A program made the position numbers and the translations under genes. This document shows, in pieces, positions 10,053-21,200 of a DNA stretch of 64,000 bases. The notes beneath the pieces are model-generated. The model was not told where the DNA came from and made no database searches. It worked only from the letters and a program-made list of their open reading frames with translations. The number at the start of each line of letters is the position of its first letter. The first letter of the stretch is position 1. The stretch is from Trichomonas tenax (taxonomy: Eukaryota > Parabasalia > Trichomonadida > Trichomonadidae), in the NCBI GenBank assembly GCA_023091735.1, contig JALKBU010000048.1:1-64000 (forward strand), read 5' to 3'.

Positions 10053-10838
10053 TCAATAGAACATAAGTTTTGAAAGTGAGACTGCATTTGCATGTGGATA
10101 AGGATTAGTGTTAAAGCTGTCACCACAAAGGTTTTCTAGTTTGAAAACAGAGTACGTTCCTGTCTTCGTTGTCGGGAAGTGATGCATCCAAAAGTTACCA
10201 AATTATTTTGCTGAAAAATTGATATTGATGTTCATTCTTCTGTCAATTTCCTCCCACATGTCGGGGCCAGATTGTCCGAGTCATCTCCAGCAAATTTTGG
10301 TTCTCGGTGTTGTTGCTACATAAAGAAGCGAATAGTTGTTGATGGTAAGTCTCATAGAATGGAAGTTGAAAATGATATATACAGGGGAATTCACATAATC
10401 ATTGGAGAAGATTGATGAAACATATCTCAATGTTTGGTCGGATAAAGGGTCTCCAGAAATAGCCCAAGCGCCTTATTTCTCTGCACTGACTTGATCATTC
10501 ATACCTGGATCTATGATAGTAATGATGCCCTGATTAGTCAAGTTTGAATCTCTATTATAAACTAATTTTCAAAATAATGAATCTTCTACGATATTTGTAT
10601 AATGAAAAATTAATTTCGAATAACTGATAGTCATGAACATAACAGATATTAGTTCCAGTCATAGTGCTATCATTTGAACATATTTATTTAATAAAAATCA
10701 GTTAATTAATTCAATTGATATAATAAATTGCTAAATTTTGTAAAAATATTTGAAGAAATCACTACCAGTGAATATTCGGAGCTATCGACGAAAGATAACA
10801 TATTGATATAACTTTGATATTTATTTCGCGAAAATTTA
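10053..10838 (-). pseudogene. Decayed gene with F5/8 type C-like domain
   Basis: Minus-strand translation gives long protein-like runs in shared frames, interrupted by in-frame stops and at least one frameshift. Recognisable pieces in order: KYQSYINMLSF (near 10790-10830), TNQGIITI (near 10530), VYIIFNFHSMRLTINNYS, MWEEIDRR, and a C-terminal FKLENLCGDSF...ANAVSLSKLMFY ending at TGA 10053-10055. The order of hydrophobic strand, W(D/E)E(I/L)D and terminal strand matches the discoidin-like domain common in trichomonad BTB-type proteins. The family is inferred by eye. The 5' part is also duplicated at 14661-14810. Confidence 0.5.
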
Positions 10839-10870
10839 CAGCTGATTATCATATATTTATATGTAATAAT
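10721..10870. repeat. Copy 1 of a 150-bp dispersed direct repeat
   Basis: Aligns without gaps to 14661-14810 (offset 3940 bp). Over 120 bp I counted about 20 mismatches (about 83% identity), including a perfect 40-bp block at about 10788-10827. The minus strand of both copies translates to a related peptide containing NKYQSYINMLSFV, so the repeat is a paralogous coding relic. Both lie downstream of minus-strand genes. Confidence 0.8.
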
Positions 10871-11049
10871 ATAACATCCTATAAGCTCTGAATTAGAAGA
10901 TTGGACCTATTCTGCAAAATTTCAGGGTCTCCCTCGTTTTGATCAATTGTGTATTTTGATGGTGGCTGTAATTTTGCATTTTCTTTTCTATTCTTATATC
11001 ACTAATAAATAAACGTAAATCGAGCATTGAAAACATGTTCAAACTAAAA

Positions 11050-11646
11050 TTAGCATGAACAACCTTTCTTACTGTCAACTTCAGATTCATCAAGACGACA
11101 ACTCTGAACTTGATCTTTCTTTCGATGACTTCTCGTTTTTGCAAGTTCAATCGCGATATTTTTGAATAAATCTTGAATTCCTTCGCCAGATAATGCAGAT
11201 GTCGGTTGAATGAAGTACCCATGACTTTTAGCCCATTGTTCCACAACAGAATATGTTATTTCTTGGTTTGGAAGATCACATTTGTTTGCTGCAACAGAAA
11301 TCACTGTTTCTGTTCCAGCAACGTCCGTAAATGAGTCTATCCAACTCTGCAGATTGACGAAAGTGTTCTTAGATGTTAAATCAAAAACTGCCACAGCGCC
11401 TGCAGCCTTTCTGAAGTAAATTGGACCGAGGGAACGGAACCTCTCCTGCCCCGCAGTATCCCATATCTGTATATCGATCTTATCTTCTTCAGAATTGTAA
11501 GAATATAATTGATAATTCGCGCCAACGGTGCTTGGCTCTGTCTTGTTGAACGAGTGAAGTACGAGCTGGTTGAGGATCGATGTCTTGCCAACGGACGAGT
11601 CACCGATCAAAACGACGCGAAGATGGCTCTGATCGTAGGTCTGCAT
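11050..11646 (-). CDS. Rab-family small GTPase (Rab5/21/22-like)
   Basis: A 198-residue Rab. P-loop GDSSVGKT at 15-22, switch I ending STVGANYQ, switch [26 protein letters not shown] and TSALSGEG for guanine recognition, and the C-terminal GCSC prenylation motif. The switch II text resembles the endocytic Rab5/21/22 group, but the exact class is open. An upstream in-frame ATG exists at 11676, but the sequence between the two ATGs reads TCATTTTTTAT on the coding strand, a good trichomonad initiator, so translation most likely starts at 11646. Confidence 0.9.
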   Translation of the reverse strand: MQTYDQSHLRVVLIGDSSVGKTSILNQLVLHSFNKTEPSTVGANYQLYSYNSEEDKIDIQIWDTAGQERFRSLGPIYFRKAAGAVAVFDLTSKNTFVNLQSWIDSFTDVAGTETVISVAANKCDLPNQEITYSVVEQWAKSHGYFIQPTSALSGEGIQDLFKNIAIELAKTRSHRKKDQVQSCRLDESEVDSKKGCSC

Positions 11647-12603
11647 TTTTACATATCGTCCGATAAAAAATGACATTTCTCCAATTTAACCTTTCTTTGA
11701 TACATTACAACATCAGAAAATCAAAAAAGTGGCATATCTCAGAAGTGGCTCAATAAATCGTGGCTTAGATTTGCAAGCAAAGGGCTGCAAGGATACGTGC
11801 AAATTCTTGCCTTGCAATTGAAATTATTTCATTGAAAAGGTGATACAATACTTCCCAATTCCAAGAGATGGTTCTAATATTGGCGCCATAAAAGCTTTAT
11901 GCATATGGCCGATATTCTGTAGAATCCTGCTATTTCGCGTCTTTATCAATGAGCGAAGTGCAGAACTTGGCTTAATGAAAGCTACAAATTTATTAGGCTG
12001 CATCTAAATTTTGACAATCCCTGCATAATAGATCTCGAAATCCATTACAGAACTCTTTATGGATCAAGATTCTGATTCGATGAGCTTCAACAACAATATC
12101 TATATGCAGCCTTCTCCATTTTATCTGTAAAAACACTGTACTAATTGATATTTTGAAATAAAATTCATTGTTGTTAAACCCATGAAATGAAGGTGCTATT
12201 ATCGAAAATGGCATGGCTTCGCTTTTTTGATACATTGTTCTTATAAATTTTTTAAAAACTCCAAAATATATTTTGGAAATAAAGCATATTATTATAATTT
12301 TAACAGCTGAAATTAAAGAAAATGTATAATGTTATTATTTCCATTATACAAATTTGCTAAAAAATTAATTATCTATGAAAAAATATTGAATTTTGAACCA
12401 AAAATTAGATACTTTTTTATCCTTTGAATATTTGTTTCTCGAGAAATCATTCAAGAGATGCCTCAAAAACATAAAGTATACTCAGTTTCGAAGCTATTTT
12501 ATCAATTTCTAGATCGATATCATTCAATTAATTTAAAATGTGTTTATTGAGAAGAAATATAACTGTAGGTAATTTCGTATTTGTTCAAAAAGATATGTTG
12601 TAT
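11647..12603. other. Intergenic, possible decayed coding on plus strand
   Basis: About 0.96 kb between two minus-strand genes. Around 11860-12180 the plus strand gives protein-like stretches (KFIRLHLNF, NPCIIDLEIHYRTLYG, FDELQQQYLYAAFS) broken by stops, suggesting old coding sequence of unknown family. An 80-codon minus-strand frame at 11993-12235 overlaps and is probably its shadow. Confidence 0.3.
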
Positions 12604-13098
12604 TTACTCACTACGTTCCTTGATGGCAGCTGGCTCGGCGAGGACGATCTGAACACATGTTGGTGGTGAAGCGTAAGATTTTACACGACCGTGAGCCTGG
12701 TGGATGCGGCGCCAGCGGTACTGAGCGGCGCGGTTGCACTGAACATGCATAACCTTGACTGCTTCAACGTTAACGCCTGGCTTCTGTGGAGCGCCAGCGA
12801 GGGCTGTCTTGATGAGCTTGATGTAGAGCTCGGCGCACTTGACTGGCCAACGGGATGTTGGGCAGCCCCATTCGTGGCCCTGCTGGTGGTGGGAGATACC
12901 ACCCTTGTAGCGGAAGAATGGGACGGCGCGCTCCTTCCTCATGACGGCCTCGAGGTATTCGATAGCCTGCTGGGCGCCCATTCCCTTGATGACACGGCCT
13001 GTTTCCATCATTGGCTTGAAGTGGATGCGCTCCATCTGGGACATGGCCTTGAGGCACTTGGAGTCCTCAGCTAATCCGAATGTGTATGATTTGCCCAT
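12604..13098 (-). CDS. RPL17: 60S ribosomal protein uL22 (RPL17)
   Basis: A 164-residue ribosomal protein that lines the exit tunnel of the large subunit. Family signatures are present: IHFKPMMETGRVIKGM, FFRYKGGISHH, QGHEWGCPTSRWPVKCAELY, and the C-terminal RRIHQAHGRVKSYASPPTCVQIVL. Length matches the eukaryotic form without its extra acidic tail. Codon use is much more GC-rich than its surroundings, as expected for high expression. The stop (TGA) is followed by GTAAATAC. The promoter holds AACGGTTTTGG and TTTCCTTTTTT, shared with the other ribosomal genes here. Confidence 0.97.
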   Translation of the reverse strand: MGKSYTFGLAEDSKCLKAMSQMERIHFKPMMETGRVIKGMGAQQAIEYLEAVMRKERAVPFFRYKGGISHHQQGHEWGCPTSRWPVKCAELYIKLIKTALAGAPQKPGVNVEAVKVMHVQCNRAAQYRWRRIHQAHGRVKSYASPPTCVQIVLAEPAAIKERSE

Positions 13099-13140
13099 GC
13101 TGAGAAATCAAAAAAGGAAAGACCAAAACCGTTTTTATAA
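13099..13140 (-). promoter_or_regulatory. Ribosomal-type promoter of uL22
   Basis: On the coding strand AACGGTTTTGGTC is followed by TTTCCTTTTTT within about 40 bp of the ATG. uL2 and eL19 have the same order. CGGTTT resembles a Myb site and CCTTT resembles the Trichomonas M5 motif that overlaps the transcription start. Function is inferred. Confidence 0.55.
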
Positions 13141-14282
13141 ATCAATTTTCTATCGTCCGCATTTCAACAAAATTCGTGCTCTGCGATTCTGCTGTTGTAT
13201 TCATAGAACACACATAATGTGGAATTGAACTGCAGCTATATTTTCGCTCTATGTCCAATATTCAAAAATCAATTTTTTGAATTTTCCCCTGAAGAGCACA
13301 ATTTTGCATTTTTAAAACATAAAACAATAATGGAAGCGTGGATCTATAAATAAAAAGACTTGATAAAACATTTTGTATCAATTGTCACTTTGTATTTTTT
13401 TCACTTCTCATCGAAGAATAATCAGAACAAAGACATCATTGTTGTGGACCACGTTACAACTTTTCTTCCGGATTGAATTCGTTGAATAAAACCAAATTGA
13501 TTATTTAACACTCGGGGCAATTAAATTTTTATACGCAAAGTCAGAGAAACTCGTTTTTTAACTCACTGGATTAACTTCTTGCGAAGTTATTGAACAACAA
13601 TGTACAAAATACTGTTGTGCATGATATATTAAAGAATTAGCTAACAAAGTCTATATTTCATTAAAATATTAGATATATCTTGCATCAAAAACATTGATTT
13701 GTCATGATGTGCTTTACTCATTATAATATATTATATTCCCATTGTATAGCATTTTTATAACCTATTTTACGTTATAGCATTTGCTTGTCTATTTAACTTG
13801 AGGATCTCCATGCCTCCATAAGATTTCAGGGAATTGTGACATGTAAAATAACGAAAGTCACCATTTTCGATACGTATTATCTGATATTTGTCATGTAAAG
13901 TCGACAATTTGATATGTAATGTTACCAATGAGCAAATTTTGTGTGAACTTGAGGTAGCATAACTTTATGTATGCTCGATGCATGAGGAAAGGAATGCCGT
14001 TTGACTCCCGCGCGTAGCGTATTTTTTCTTTTCTATTTTTTGATTTTTCGACTGGAACTCTAGCAAAAATAAGCGAGCGAACGCTATAATAGTGAGATGT
14101 AGTTGTTATAACCATCAAAGAGATTCATAACAGAAGCCAATTAATGATTTGTAATGGGTTTCTGTTTGTAATCATATGATATCATGATTAAGTAATACCT
14201 TGCTAAGATCATGAAACAGATTGCACCACTAGAATCAGTACCCACAAAAAGCATGTAAATTTTTCATCAGATTCGTCCAGTA
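13141..14282. other. Intergenic with orphan promoter motifs
   Basis: TGACATGTAAA at 13837-13847, TGTCATGTAAA at 13889-13899 and GATATGTAATG at about 13911-13921 match the gene-proximal motif of this genome but precede no intact gene. The remainder is AT-rich with no supportable coding sequence. Confidence 0.45.
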
Positions 14283-14577
14283 AAGGGGGTTACTCGTTAA
14301 AAATCGCAAAACTCAAAAAGGTCAACGAGAAAAAAAGTGGAGCCGAAATTTTCGAAAATTTTGATCCGTTATCCCTCCAAAATGACTCGAAATATGCACC
14401 ACAATAAGCTGCACAGTATGTGCTTTCATGCAATGTTAATAAAATTCCCAGACTCATCTCCAATTTTGCTGTGCTGGATTTACCCCCTGTTTTTTTAGCT
14501 GAGTAGGGGGTCATTCTTAAAAAAAAACGTATTCCTAATTGGGAGGACAGGGTATTTATCATCAAAACTTCCCAATT
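14283..14577 (+). pseudogene. Possible decayed coding fragment with two in-frame stops
   Basis: One plus-strand frame reads through about 98 codons with only TAA and TAG interruptions before the final stop. Protein-like pieces: GAEIFENFDPLSLQNDSKY, AAQYVLSCNVNKIPRLI and VILKKKRIPNWEDRVFII. The complementary 91-codon frame on the minus strand is low-complexity hydrophobic and less credible. No family recognised. Confidence 0.25.
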
Positions 14578-14660
14578 GTAGCTAAATTACTCAATAAACG
14601 ATATTTCTAGAGAACGTGAGCTCATGGTCGTAGGTTTTGATAATATAAATATATTTGATT

Positions 14661-14810
14661 TAATAAAATGCTAAATTTTGTAAGAACATTTGATAAAATG
14701 ATTATTAGTGAGTGTTTGGATCTATTAACGAAAGATAACATATTGATATAACTTTGATATTTATTTCACTCAAATTTACAGCTGTTTATCAAATTTTTAT
14801 ATGTGATATG
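14661..14810. repeat. Copy 2 of the 150-bp dispersed direct repeat
   Basis: Partner of 10721-10870; see that entry. This copy has an extra in-frame stop (TGA) in the minus-strand relic reading. It lies just downstream of the TKL kinase gene, whose stop codon is at 14886-14888. Confidence 0.8.
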
Positions 14811-14885
14811 CCCGGGCAATACAAATGTATGCTATATGGTAATGATAGATTTAAAAATAAACATAAAATTTTAGAAAGATTAATA

Positions 14886-17800
14886 TCAAGCAACAACAGA
14901 CAAGAACTTATTAATGACAACGGGAACACCAGTGACTTCAGGATACTTCCAAGGAAGCTGCTTGATGTACTCTCCAAGATGTCTCTTTGCGCAAAAGACG
15001 AGAATATTTCTCTGGTTGCACAACTTTGCGAGAATATCGAGATATGGCTTAGCAACTTCAAATGGAACATCATCCTTGTAAACGAAGTTAAGAGATGTGG
15101 CAATAAAGTCTGCGTTCGTTCCAATATCGGCTTTCTCAAACACACCGAGCATGAACTCGCCAACTTTTTGGACAACTTCGTATTCTGCGCTCGGAATAAC
15201 TTTCATGAGTCCAAGCCACAATTCATCTGTTACAAGTGTGTAAATCTGCTTTCCACAGAATGCAGACGCTATCTTGATGCTCTGTTCAACATGGCTCTCG
15301 AAGTCCTTCAAGATTGCTGCAACAAGCTCTTCAACTTCGAAGTCAGGTGACTGTGAACACATTCTTACAATTGCATCTTCGTATGCAGGATTATATGTTT
15401 CAGAGAAGCATTTAACAAGCTTCTTCCACACATCCATAACGTAATTAGTATCTGTTTCTACAGGAACGTACATTATAATGTTAAGTGACGCGTCTGTTAT
15501 CTCTGGGAAGTCTAAGCCGAATAAGCATGACTTCCATAATGCATCTGGTGCATTCTTGACATCGAAGTAACCACTGACAGCACAAATCGCGTATAAGAAT
15601 GGAGCAACAAAGTCAGAGCAGCGAGGAAGGATGCATGTCATGACTAATTCAGCGCAGCGCTGTGTAACTTTTTCTATTCTTGCTGATATTAAAGCGTTTG
15701 TGATTTCCTCGAGAAGAATTGCAAGTTCGTTATCACCATCTTCGTACATTTGATTGCTTGGAATTGTTGTCTTTGAAGTGCTTGATGTCGAATTTTCATC
15801 GTCATCAAACTCAAATTCAAACACTTTTGCAGATCCAAGAAGTTTGTTAACACTCTGCAAATCATGACGAGCGCGCTTAGCGAGAGCAGACAAATAGATG
15901 GACAACAAAGGAGCTAAACTGCAGGCAGCGTCCAAAAGGGCGTCTGTTGCACCAAAGATGTTCAAGATGCACCTGAACAAAGCAGAGAGGAAGTTTCCGT
16001 CCTTTGTCTTGAATATAGGCAATATTTCTAATGGATCAATTCTGTCATCGTTGGCATTCAAGATAACTTCTATGACATCAATAGAAAAGTGACTTGCAGG
16101 AAGTTTTTCTATCGCTGTAATTTGGACAATGGGATCTTTGAATCTGTCGGCAAATGATTTGATTGCTTCCAAAGCAACTTCTGGTGTTGTCTTGGAAATT
16201 TCGAGGCATTTTTCGAACAAAATATCCCAAGAAACAACAGTCGCTATATCATCCTTGGTGATCATCATCTTGAGGATTTCTCCAGATATCTGTGATACTT
16301 CTTCGCTCATTGTCTGATCGATAAGTTTGAAGAGATCATCAATGATTTCCATTGTGATTGGAATCTCGGACCGGAAGAGGTTCTGCAAAATCTGTGGAGC
16401 AGCTGGATCAAGAGGGTTGAGCGTGTGAAGAGAAGTAACCAAGTTCTTGTCGCGTGCCTGCATCGTTTCTTGAGCACGCTTGAGGGCTTCAAGGTGAGCA
16501 GGAAGTGTGGCATCGATCCATGCTTTAAGATCCCACTTATCAACATTATCGAGCAAAGCTTTTCCTTCTTCAAGATGTTTACGTATGGCAGACATCTTCG
16601 GACGCTTTCTCGGGTTCTGCTGCCAGCACTGGACAATAAGTTCACCGAACCGTGGGCTGTAGGTTGGGAGTTCTGGTCTGAATTTGTTCTTCAAGACATT
16701 CATAGCAATCTGGAGTGGGAACATCGATGGATACTTTCCTGCTCCAACGAGAAGATCATAAAGCAATAAACCATATGAATACGTATCGACAGAAGTGTCA
16801 TAGACTGCATATGCATTACCCATGAGTTCTGGAGCCATATATGCAACAGTACCTAATTCTGCTGTCATCTTCGGACCATAATTTCGCGATAAACCGAAGT
16901 CGCACAAAACAGCTGTATCATTGTTATCCAACAAAATGTTTTGTGGCTTGATATCGCGATGGACGACGTGAATCAGATCAAGATATTCAAGACCTCTAGC
17001 GATGCCAATAGCAATTTTCATTCTTCTCGTATTATTTAATTGTTCAGGATGTTCTTCGAGTTGTGAGTGAAGAGAACCGTTTGCAATGTACTTAGTAAGT
17101 ATAGAAAATGGCGGCGTAACTGTTACACCAATGAAATTGACAACATTTGGATGTTTGAAATTAATTAAGCAATTTAACTCTCTCTTGAGTGTAAACAGTG
17201 TTCTCGGTGGCATATCTGTTCTAGTGAGTTCTTTGACAGCAATGGTCTCTCCATTCTTGAATGTTGCCTTGAAAACCTTCGAGTATGAGCCTCTTCCAAT
17301 TTCTTGCACTTTTTGGAAGTCTGAATGGTAAACAAGTCCTTTGTTTATTGATAAATCGGTCTCTGTTGGTTTGCGTAGAATAAATTTGATTTTGTCGATT
17401 GTTATTTTGATTGTATCTTTTAATTTCGATTCTTTTTGCATTGTTTGGACGTGCTCCTTAAGAGCTTTATGCAAAAGCGCTAGATCCAAGTTATGAGCGA
17501 ACATTAATGTTTCAATATCGATAAATGCGTGAGGATCCAAGAAACTTGCAGAAACTGAGTAAGCTGTGTATATTTGGGCAAGCTCATCGTATTGCTTCGA
17601 GAGTGGTGATGATAAAACGAAATTTAGCCATTTTTTATCTTGATATTTTAATATTATGCTAAGAAAAGCCGCAGATGTCTTTGCAAACTCGAGTAAAAAT
17701 TGGACCTCATTAATGGCCAATAGATTTTTTGCCTTTGCATTGAATCCTTTATAGCATTTTTTCATTTCATTGCGAATAATCATGAATTTATTGATGCCAT

Positions 17801-17897
17801 ACGACGGTTTCTTGAGCGCAGTGCTTATTGAAAGCTCGAGGTATCCTAAGTACTCTCTCCACTCCGGGCAGTTCAGAGGAAGAGAAGTACCGCTCAT
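14886..17897 (-). CDS. TKL-group protein kinase with C-terminal helical repeats
   Basis: A 1003-residue Ser/Thr kinase of the tyrosine-kinase-like group. An N-terminal helical region (about 1-190) precedes the kinase domain at about 195-455. The Gly-rich loop GRGSYSKV starts at 201, VAIK-type Lys222 follows, then HRDIKPQN (313-320), DFGLSR (333-338), and GTVAYMAPE (349-357). All catalytic residues are present, so it should be active. Residues 500-1003 are HEAT/ARM-like helical repeats with no named domain. This architecture is common in trichomonads and Entamoeba. It is divergently transcribed from the next gene, with starts 370 bp apart. Substrate unknown. Confidence 0.93.
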   Translation of the reverse strand: MSGTSLPLNCPEWREYLGYLELSISTALKKPSYGINKFMIIRNEMKKCYKGFNAKAKNLLAINEVQFLLEFAKTSAAFLSIILKYQDKKWLNFVLSSPLSKQYDELAQIYTAYSVSASFLDPHAFIDIETLMFAHNLDLALLHKALKEHVQTMQKESKLKDTIKITIDKIKFILRKPTETDLSINKGLVYHSDFQKVQEIGRGSYSKVFKATFKNGETIAVKELTRTDMPPRTLFTLKRELNCLINFKHPNVVNFIGVTVTPPFSILTKYIANGSLHSQLEEHPEQLNNTRRMKIAIGIARGLEYLDLIHVVHRDIKPQNILLDNNDTAVLCDFGLSRNYGPKMTAELGTVAYMAPELMGNAYAVYDTSVDTYSYGLLLYDLLVGAGKYPSMFPLQIAMNVLKNKFRPELPTYSPRFGELIVQCWQQNPRKRPKMSAIRKHLEEGKALLDNVDKWDLKAWIDATLPAHLEALKRAQETMQARDKNLVTSLHTLNPLDPAAPQILQNLFRSEIPITMEIIDDLFKLIDQTMSEEVSQISGEILKMMITKDDIATVVSWDILFEKCLEISKTTPEVALEAIKSFADRFKDPIVQITAIEKLPASHFSIDVIEVILNANDDRIDPLEILPIFKTKDGNFLSALFRCILNIFGATDALLDAACSLAPLLSIYLSALAKRARHDLQSVNKLLGSAKVFEFEFDDDENSTSSTSKTTIPSNQMYEDGDNELAILLEEITNALISARIEKVTQRCAELVMTCILPRCSDFVAPFLYAICAVSGYFDVKNAPDALWKSCLFGLDFPEITDASLNIIMYVPVETDTNYVMDVWKKLVKCFSETYNPAYEDAIVRMCSQSPDFEVEELVAAILKDFESHVEQSIKIASAFCGKQIYTLVTDELWLGLMKVIPSAEYEVVQKVGEFMLGVFEKADIGTNADFIATSLNFVYKDDVPFEVAKPYLDILAKLCNQRNILVFCAKRHLGEYIKQLPWKYPEVTGVPVVINKFLSVVA

Positions 17898-18266
17898 TTT
17901 TTAGATATACAAATTTTTATTTATGACATTGCTTGAAAACGTGTTAATACGATCCAAATCTTTCTATAATTATAGAATCTCTGCTTAAAATCGTCTGAAA
18001 AGTTTGGCATGCTCCATAATCAAACATAATTGAATTAATTACTTGCGCTATTTTCAAATTTTTAATAATTTCGAGATTTTGATTTTTTGAATATAATAAG
18101 GTTATGATAGATTTAGAGTGTATATTGTCATCCCCTAAAATTCGAAATTTTTCAATACAATAAGGTGAAATAAAAATAGGGCCTAAATCTTTAACCCCTA
18201 TTTTAATATTAAGGTTATAAATAATATAGGGTTTGATAATAAAATGACCCTGTTTTTCAAAAATAT
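17898..18266. promoter_or_regulatory. Bidirectional promoter region with CCCTA repeats
   Basis: This 369-bp spacer separates divergent starts. Near 18130-18235 there are several copies of CCCTA with T/A-rich flanks in both orientations, including a pair around 18192 (ACCCCTATTTTA) and 18226 (ATAGGGTTT) forming an imperfect inverted repeat. It lacks the TTTACRTG motif. Regulatory role is inferred. Confidence 0.35.
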
Positions 18267-21200
18267 ATGAATGTTAATCGCCAAAAGACTCAATTAGACA
18301 GATTAAGCTTAGCCCTTAACTCAAACCGTCCGGGCGAAGTAGGTCGATATATTTCCAATTCAATTAGCTTCATGAAAGACAAGCAATTCGGATATTTTCA
18401 ATCAACAAGATTTATAGAATTGTTTTATCTTGCAAAAGTAAGACCAGATGCTTTTGATTACCCTGAAATTCACGCACGCATTCTTGATGACTCGAATTTC
18501 CCTGAAGGATTAGCAACAACTCTATTTCTAGCTTTAGGACACGCTTATCAAGTCAGAGGCTTAAGATTTCCAACCTGCATGCTGCACTTGTTATACAAAG
18601 ATATAAATGGAACAAAAGAATTTTGTAATTTCGATCCAGCGAAAAAAATTATCGAAATAATTGTCAATTTTTACTTCTTCCCACGTGATAGACTAAAACC
18701 AGAGATTGCGAATGAAATTAACAGATTATACACACAGCTTACACCAGCAGATCATCAAGTTATTAATAATATCACGAATGACATCAATAACAAAGTGAGT
18801 TACCTATTGGACAAACCTTCTGACAAAGACACAACAAATCTCGACATTGCACTTACTTTTCTTCCAATTCCAAAATGCACTGAAACAATTTTGAATTTCT
18901 TCCCCAATTTGATTAAACACTACAGCAATCATGTGCCAAACTTCCTTCATGCGATTGTAGACTATTTTAAGAAGTGCAATGCAAATAATCAACAAGTTCA
19001 TCAATTATTGACGACATTTTCGAATCTTAAAGTTGAAGGCTTCGAAACTGAGCATCAGAGCGCTTTAGCTGAGATAGAAAGAGAAAATCCAAGCTTGGGA
19101 ATATTCACAGTTAACATTGACGGAATCACCGGCATTGAAATCCTTCAGACAACATTAACGAATAATGATAGATTCGATTATCTTTATCAAAGGCTATTCA
19201 CGAACATGGAGTCGAAGAAGCTCAAATTTTCTAGACTCAAGAAAGTTCTTGAAGCCATTATAAAACAAGTTGATCCAAAATTACGCAATGATGATTTCCC
19301 ATACGACTTAGGAAGAATTTTGTTTATTTTCATGCTTTTCTTCAAATCATCGATCATCGAAGTTTCTGATGCAATCGATTTCCACGTATTCCAGCGTTTC
19401 CTGACAATTGTTTATCACAAATCGCTGAGAGATGGAAAACTTTCGGATGCCGAGAAATCTGAGCTCTTTGCGAAATTCGATAAATGGTTCGTTCCAAAGA
19501 CATTTGAAGAAAGCGGTCTTCCAACAGATGATGAAACAGTTTCAGCTCTTTTATCTCTTGGCATTAACGGAAACATCGAAGCTTTCTCATCTCTTTACAA
19601 AGTTTTGTACTACGCGGCTCTTTTCCAGAGAATCCAATTCACCAAATTCAATGTCATTCATGATGGTGTTATAATACTTAATCCAACTGACAACCACATC
19701 GAAAAAATCACAATCAGCATCAAAGAACTCCTTGAACACACAGCCTCTGTGATTCAGCTTGAGGCTATTGGCAAACTGTTTTCATTCGCACTCATTATCA
19801 CAGCACCATCAACTATTGGCTCAGAACTATGGACTCCTGATCTTGCTCCATTCCTCATTGCAGCTCTTGATGAAAACAAGCATCTCAAGTACGAGCCTGT
19901 TAACGTTAGAAGCCTCACAACAAGACAGATCTACCAAGATGTGATCATGAACTTCGCCAGATCTGTTGCTTGCTCAGGCCATGCTGCACTTCACGCAGAG
20001 CCGTATATCAGTTACATCATCTCTAACTTTGATCCTACACCACCACAGCGTTGGTTCTTCTCTTTGAACTATGGCTTTGTGCAACGCTTTGATATTGCTG
20101 CAAGAATGATGTTCCTTTTCTTCTCCGCGCTTTCTGCAGAGCTTCTCGCGAATGGTGCACAGCGCTATGGACTTTCATTGATGCCAGCAGATGAGATGGA
20201 ACGCGCAATCAATTTCGTTCTCAGATCAAATCAACCAGACAAATGTGGTGAAGTTGCATTAAGCATTTCCCCTTACCTCGCATCAAGCGAGCATCACGTC
20301 CGTATTGCTGCTTATGCTTCCATCTGCGTATTAGGTGTTGATACTTCGAGGAGACCAAGATTTGTTTTGCCTCCAGTCACTGGTTCTTTCAGCAATGTTG
20401 GTCAAGCGATTATTATAGAGAACGATCCTGAAATGATCACTGATTACAAGTTCTTCCTACAATCATCAGATTTAGGCCATAACGCGATGCTCAATTTCCA
20501 GAGGAGGTGTCCGATCAAGTTCCATTCACTTTGTGGCGATTCTGTTGGTTATGATGTTGATCCTCTATCGATTCCAGAGATGGGAGCAATTAAATTCCCT
20601 GTTCATGCAATACCAGCAGCAAACATCCCAGATGCATCTGAACTCGCTCTCCCGATGGAATCTATTAGAGAAATCACCGAGCTTAGGCCTTTCAAGCCTT
20701 TGCCACCCATTGAGCTTCCGGACAACAGACATGAAATTAATGGAAATGATGTTTCAGCGCACTCTGAATTCAATTATGAACCATCAAACGAAGATGCTGC
20801 ATACACAGTTATCTACAACAGCATTGCATCTCTTGAACCAGTCCGTCCACTTGATCCAACATTTGTTTTTGCATGCTCCGTTTTGAAGCGCATTCTTGTG
20901 AAGCATGAAGGAACATTTGAACAGATCACAATGCCAATGCTTCCTCTTCTTAAAATGCACTTTGCTGGTAACAAAGATGTTCGCAAGGAGCATTGGACAT
21001 TCTTAACTGCCTTCCTTTCTATTGTCGCACTCAGGAAGAGAATCCCAGTCATGATGTCTGAGTCAGAGAAAACACTGATGGAAGAGAGGATTTTCCCTGT
21101 TATAAAGGAAATTGCCCCACCAGCAGAATCAGCGATCCAAGCTTTAATGCATTACATTCTCAATGAGAGTTCGAATCTTGCATCATTTGTTGTCCCTCCG

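Noticed and set aside
11993..12235. 80-codon minus-strand ORF
   Set aside because: The plus strand over the same bases is more protein-like; no motif or promoter.
12691..13074. 127-codon plus-strand ORF opposite uL22
   Set aside because: It is the complement of a GC-rich ribosomal gene; composition and family match put the gene on the minus strand.
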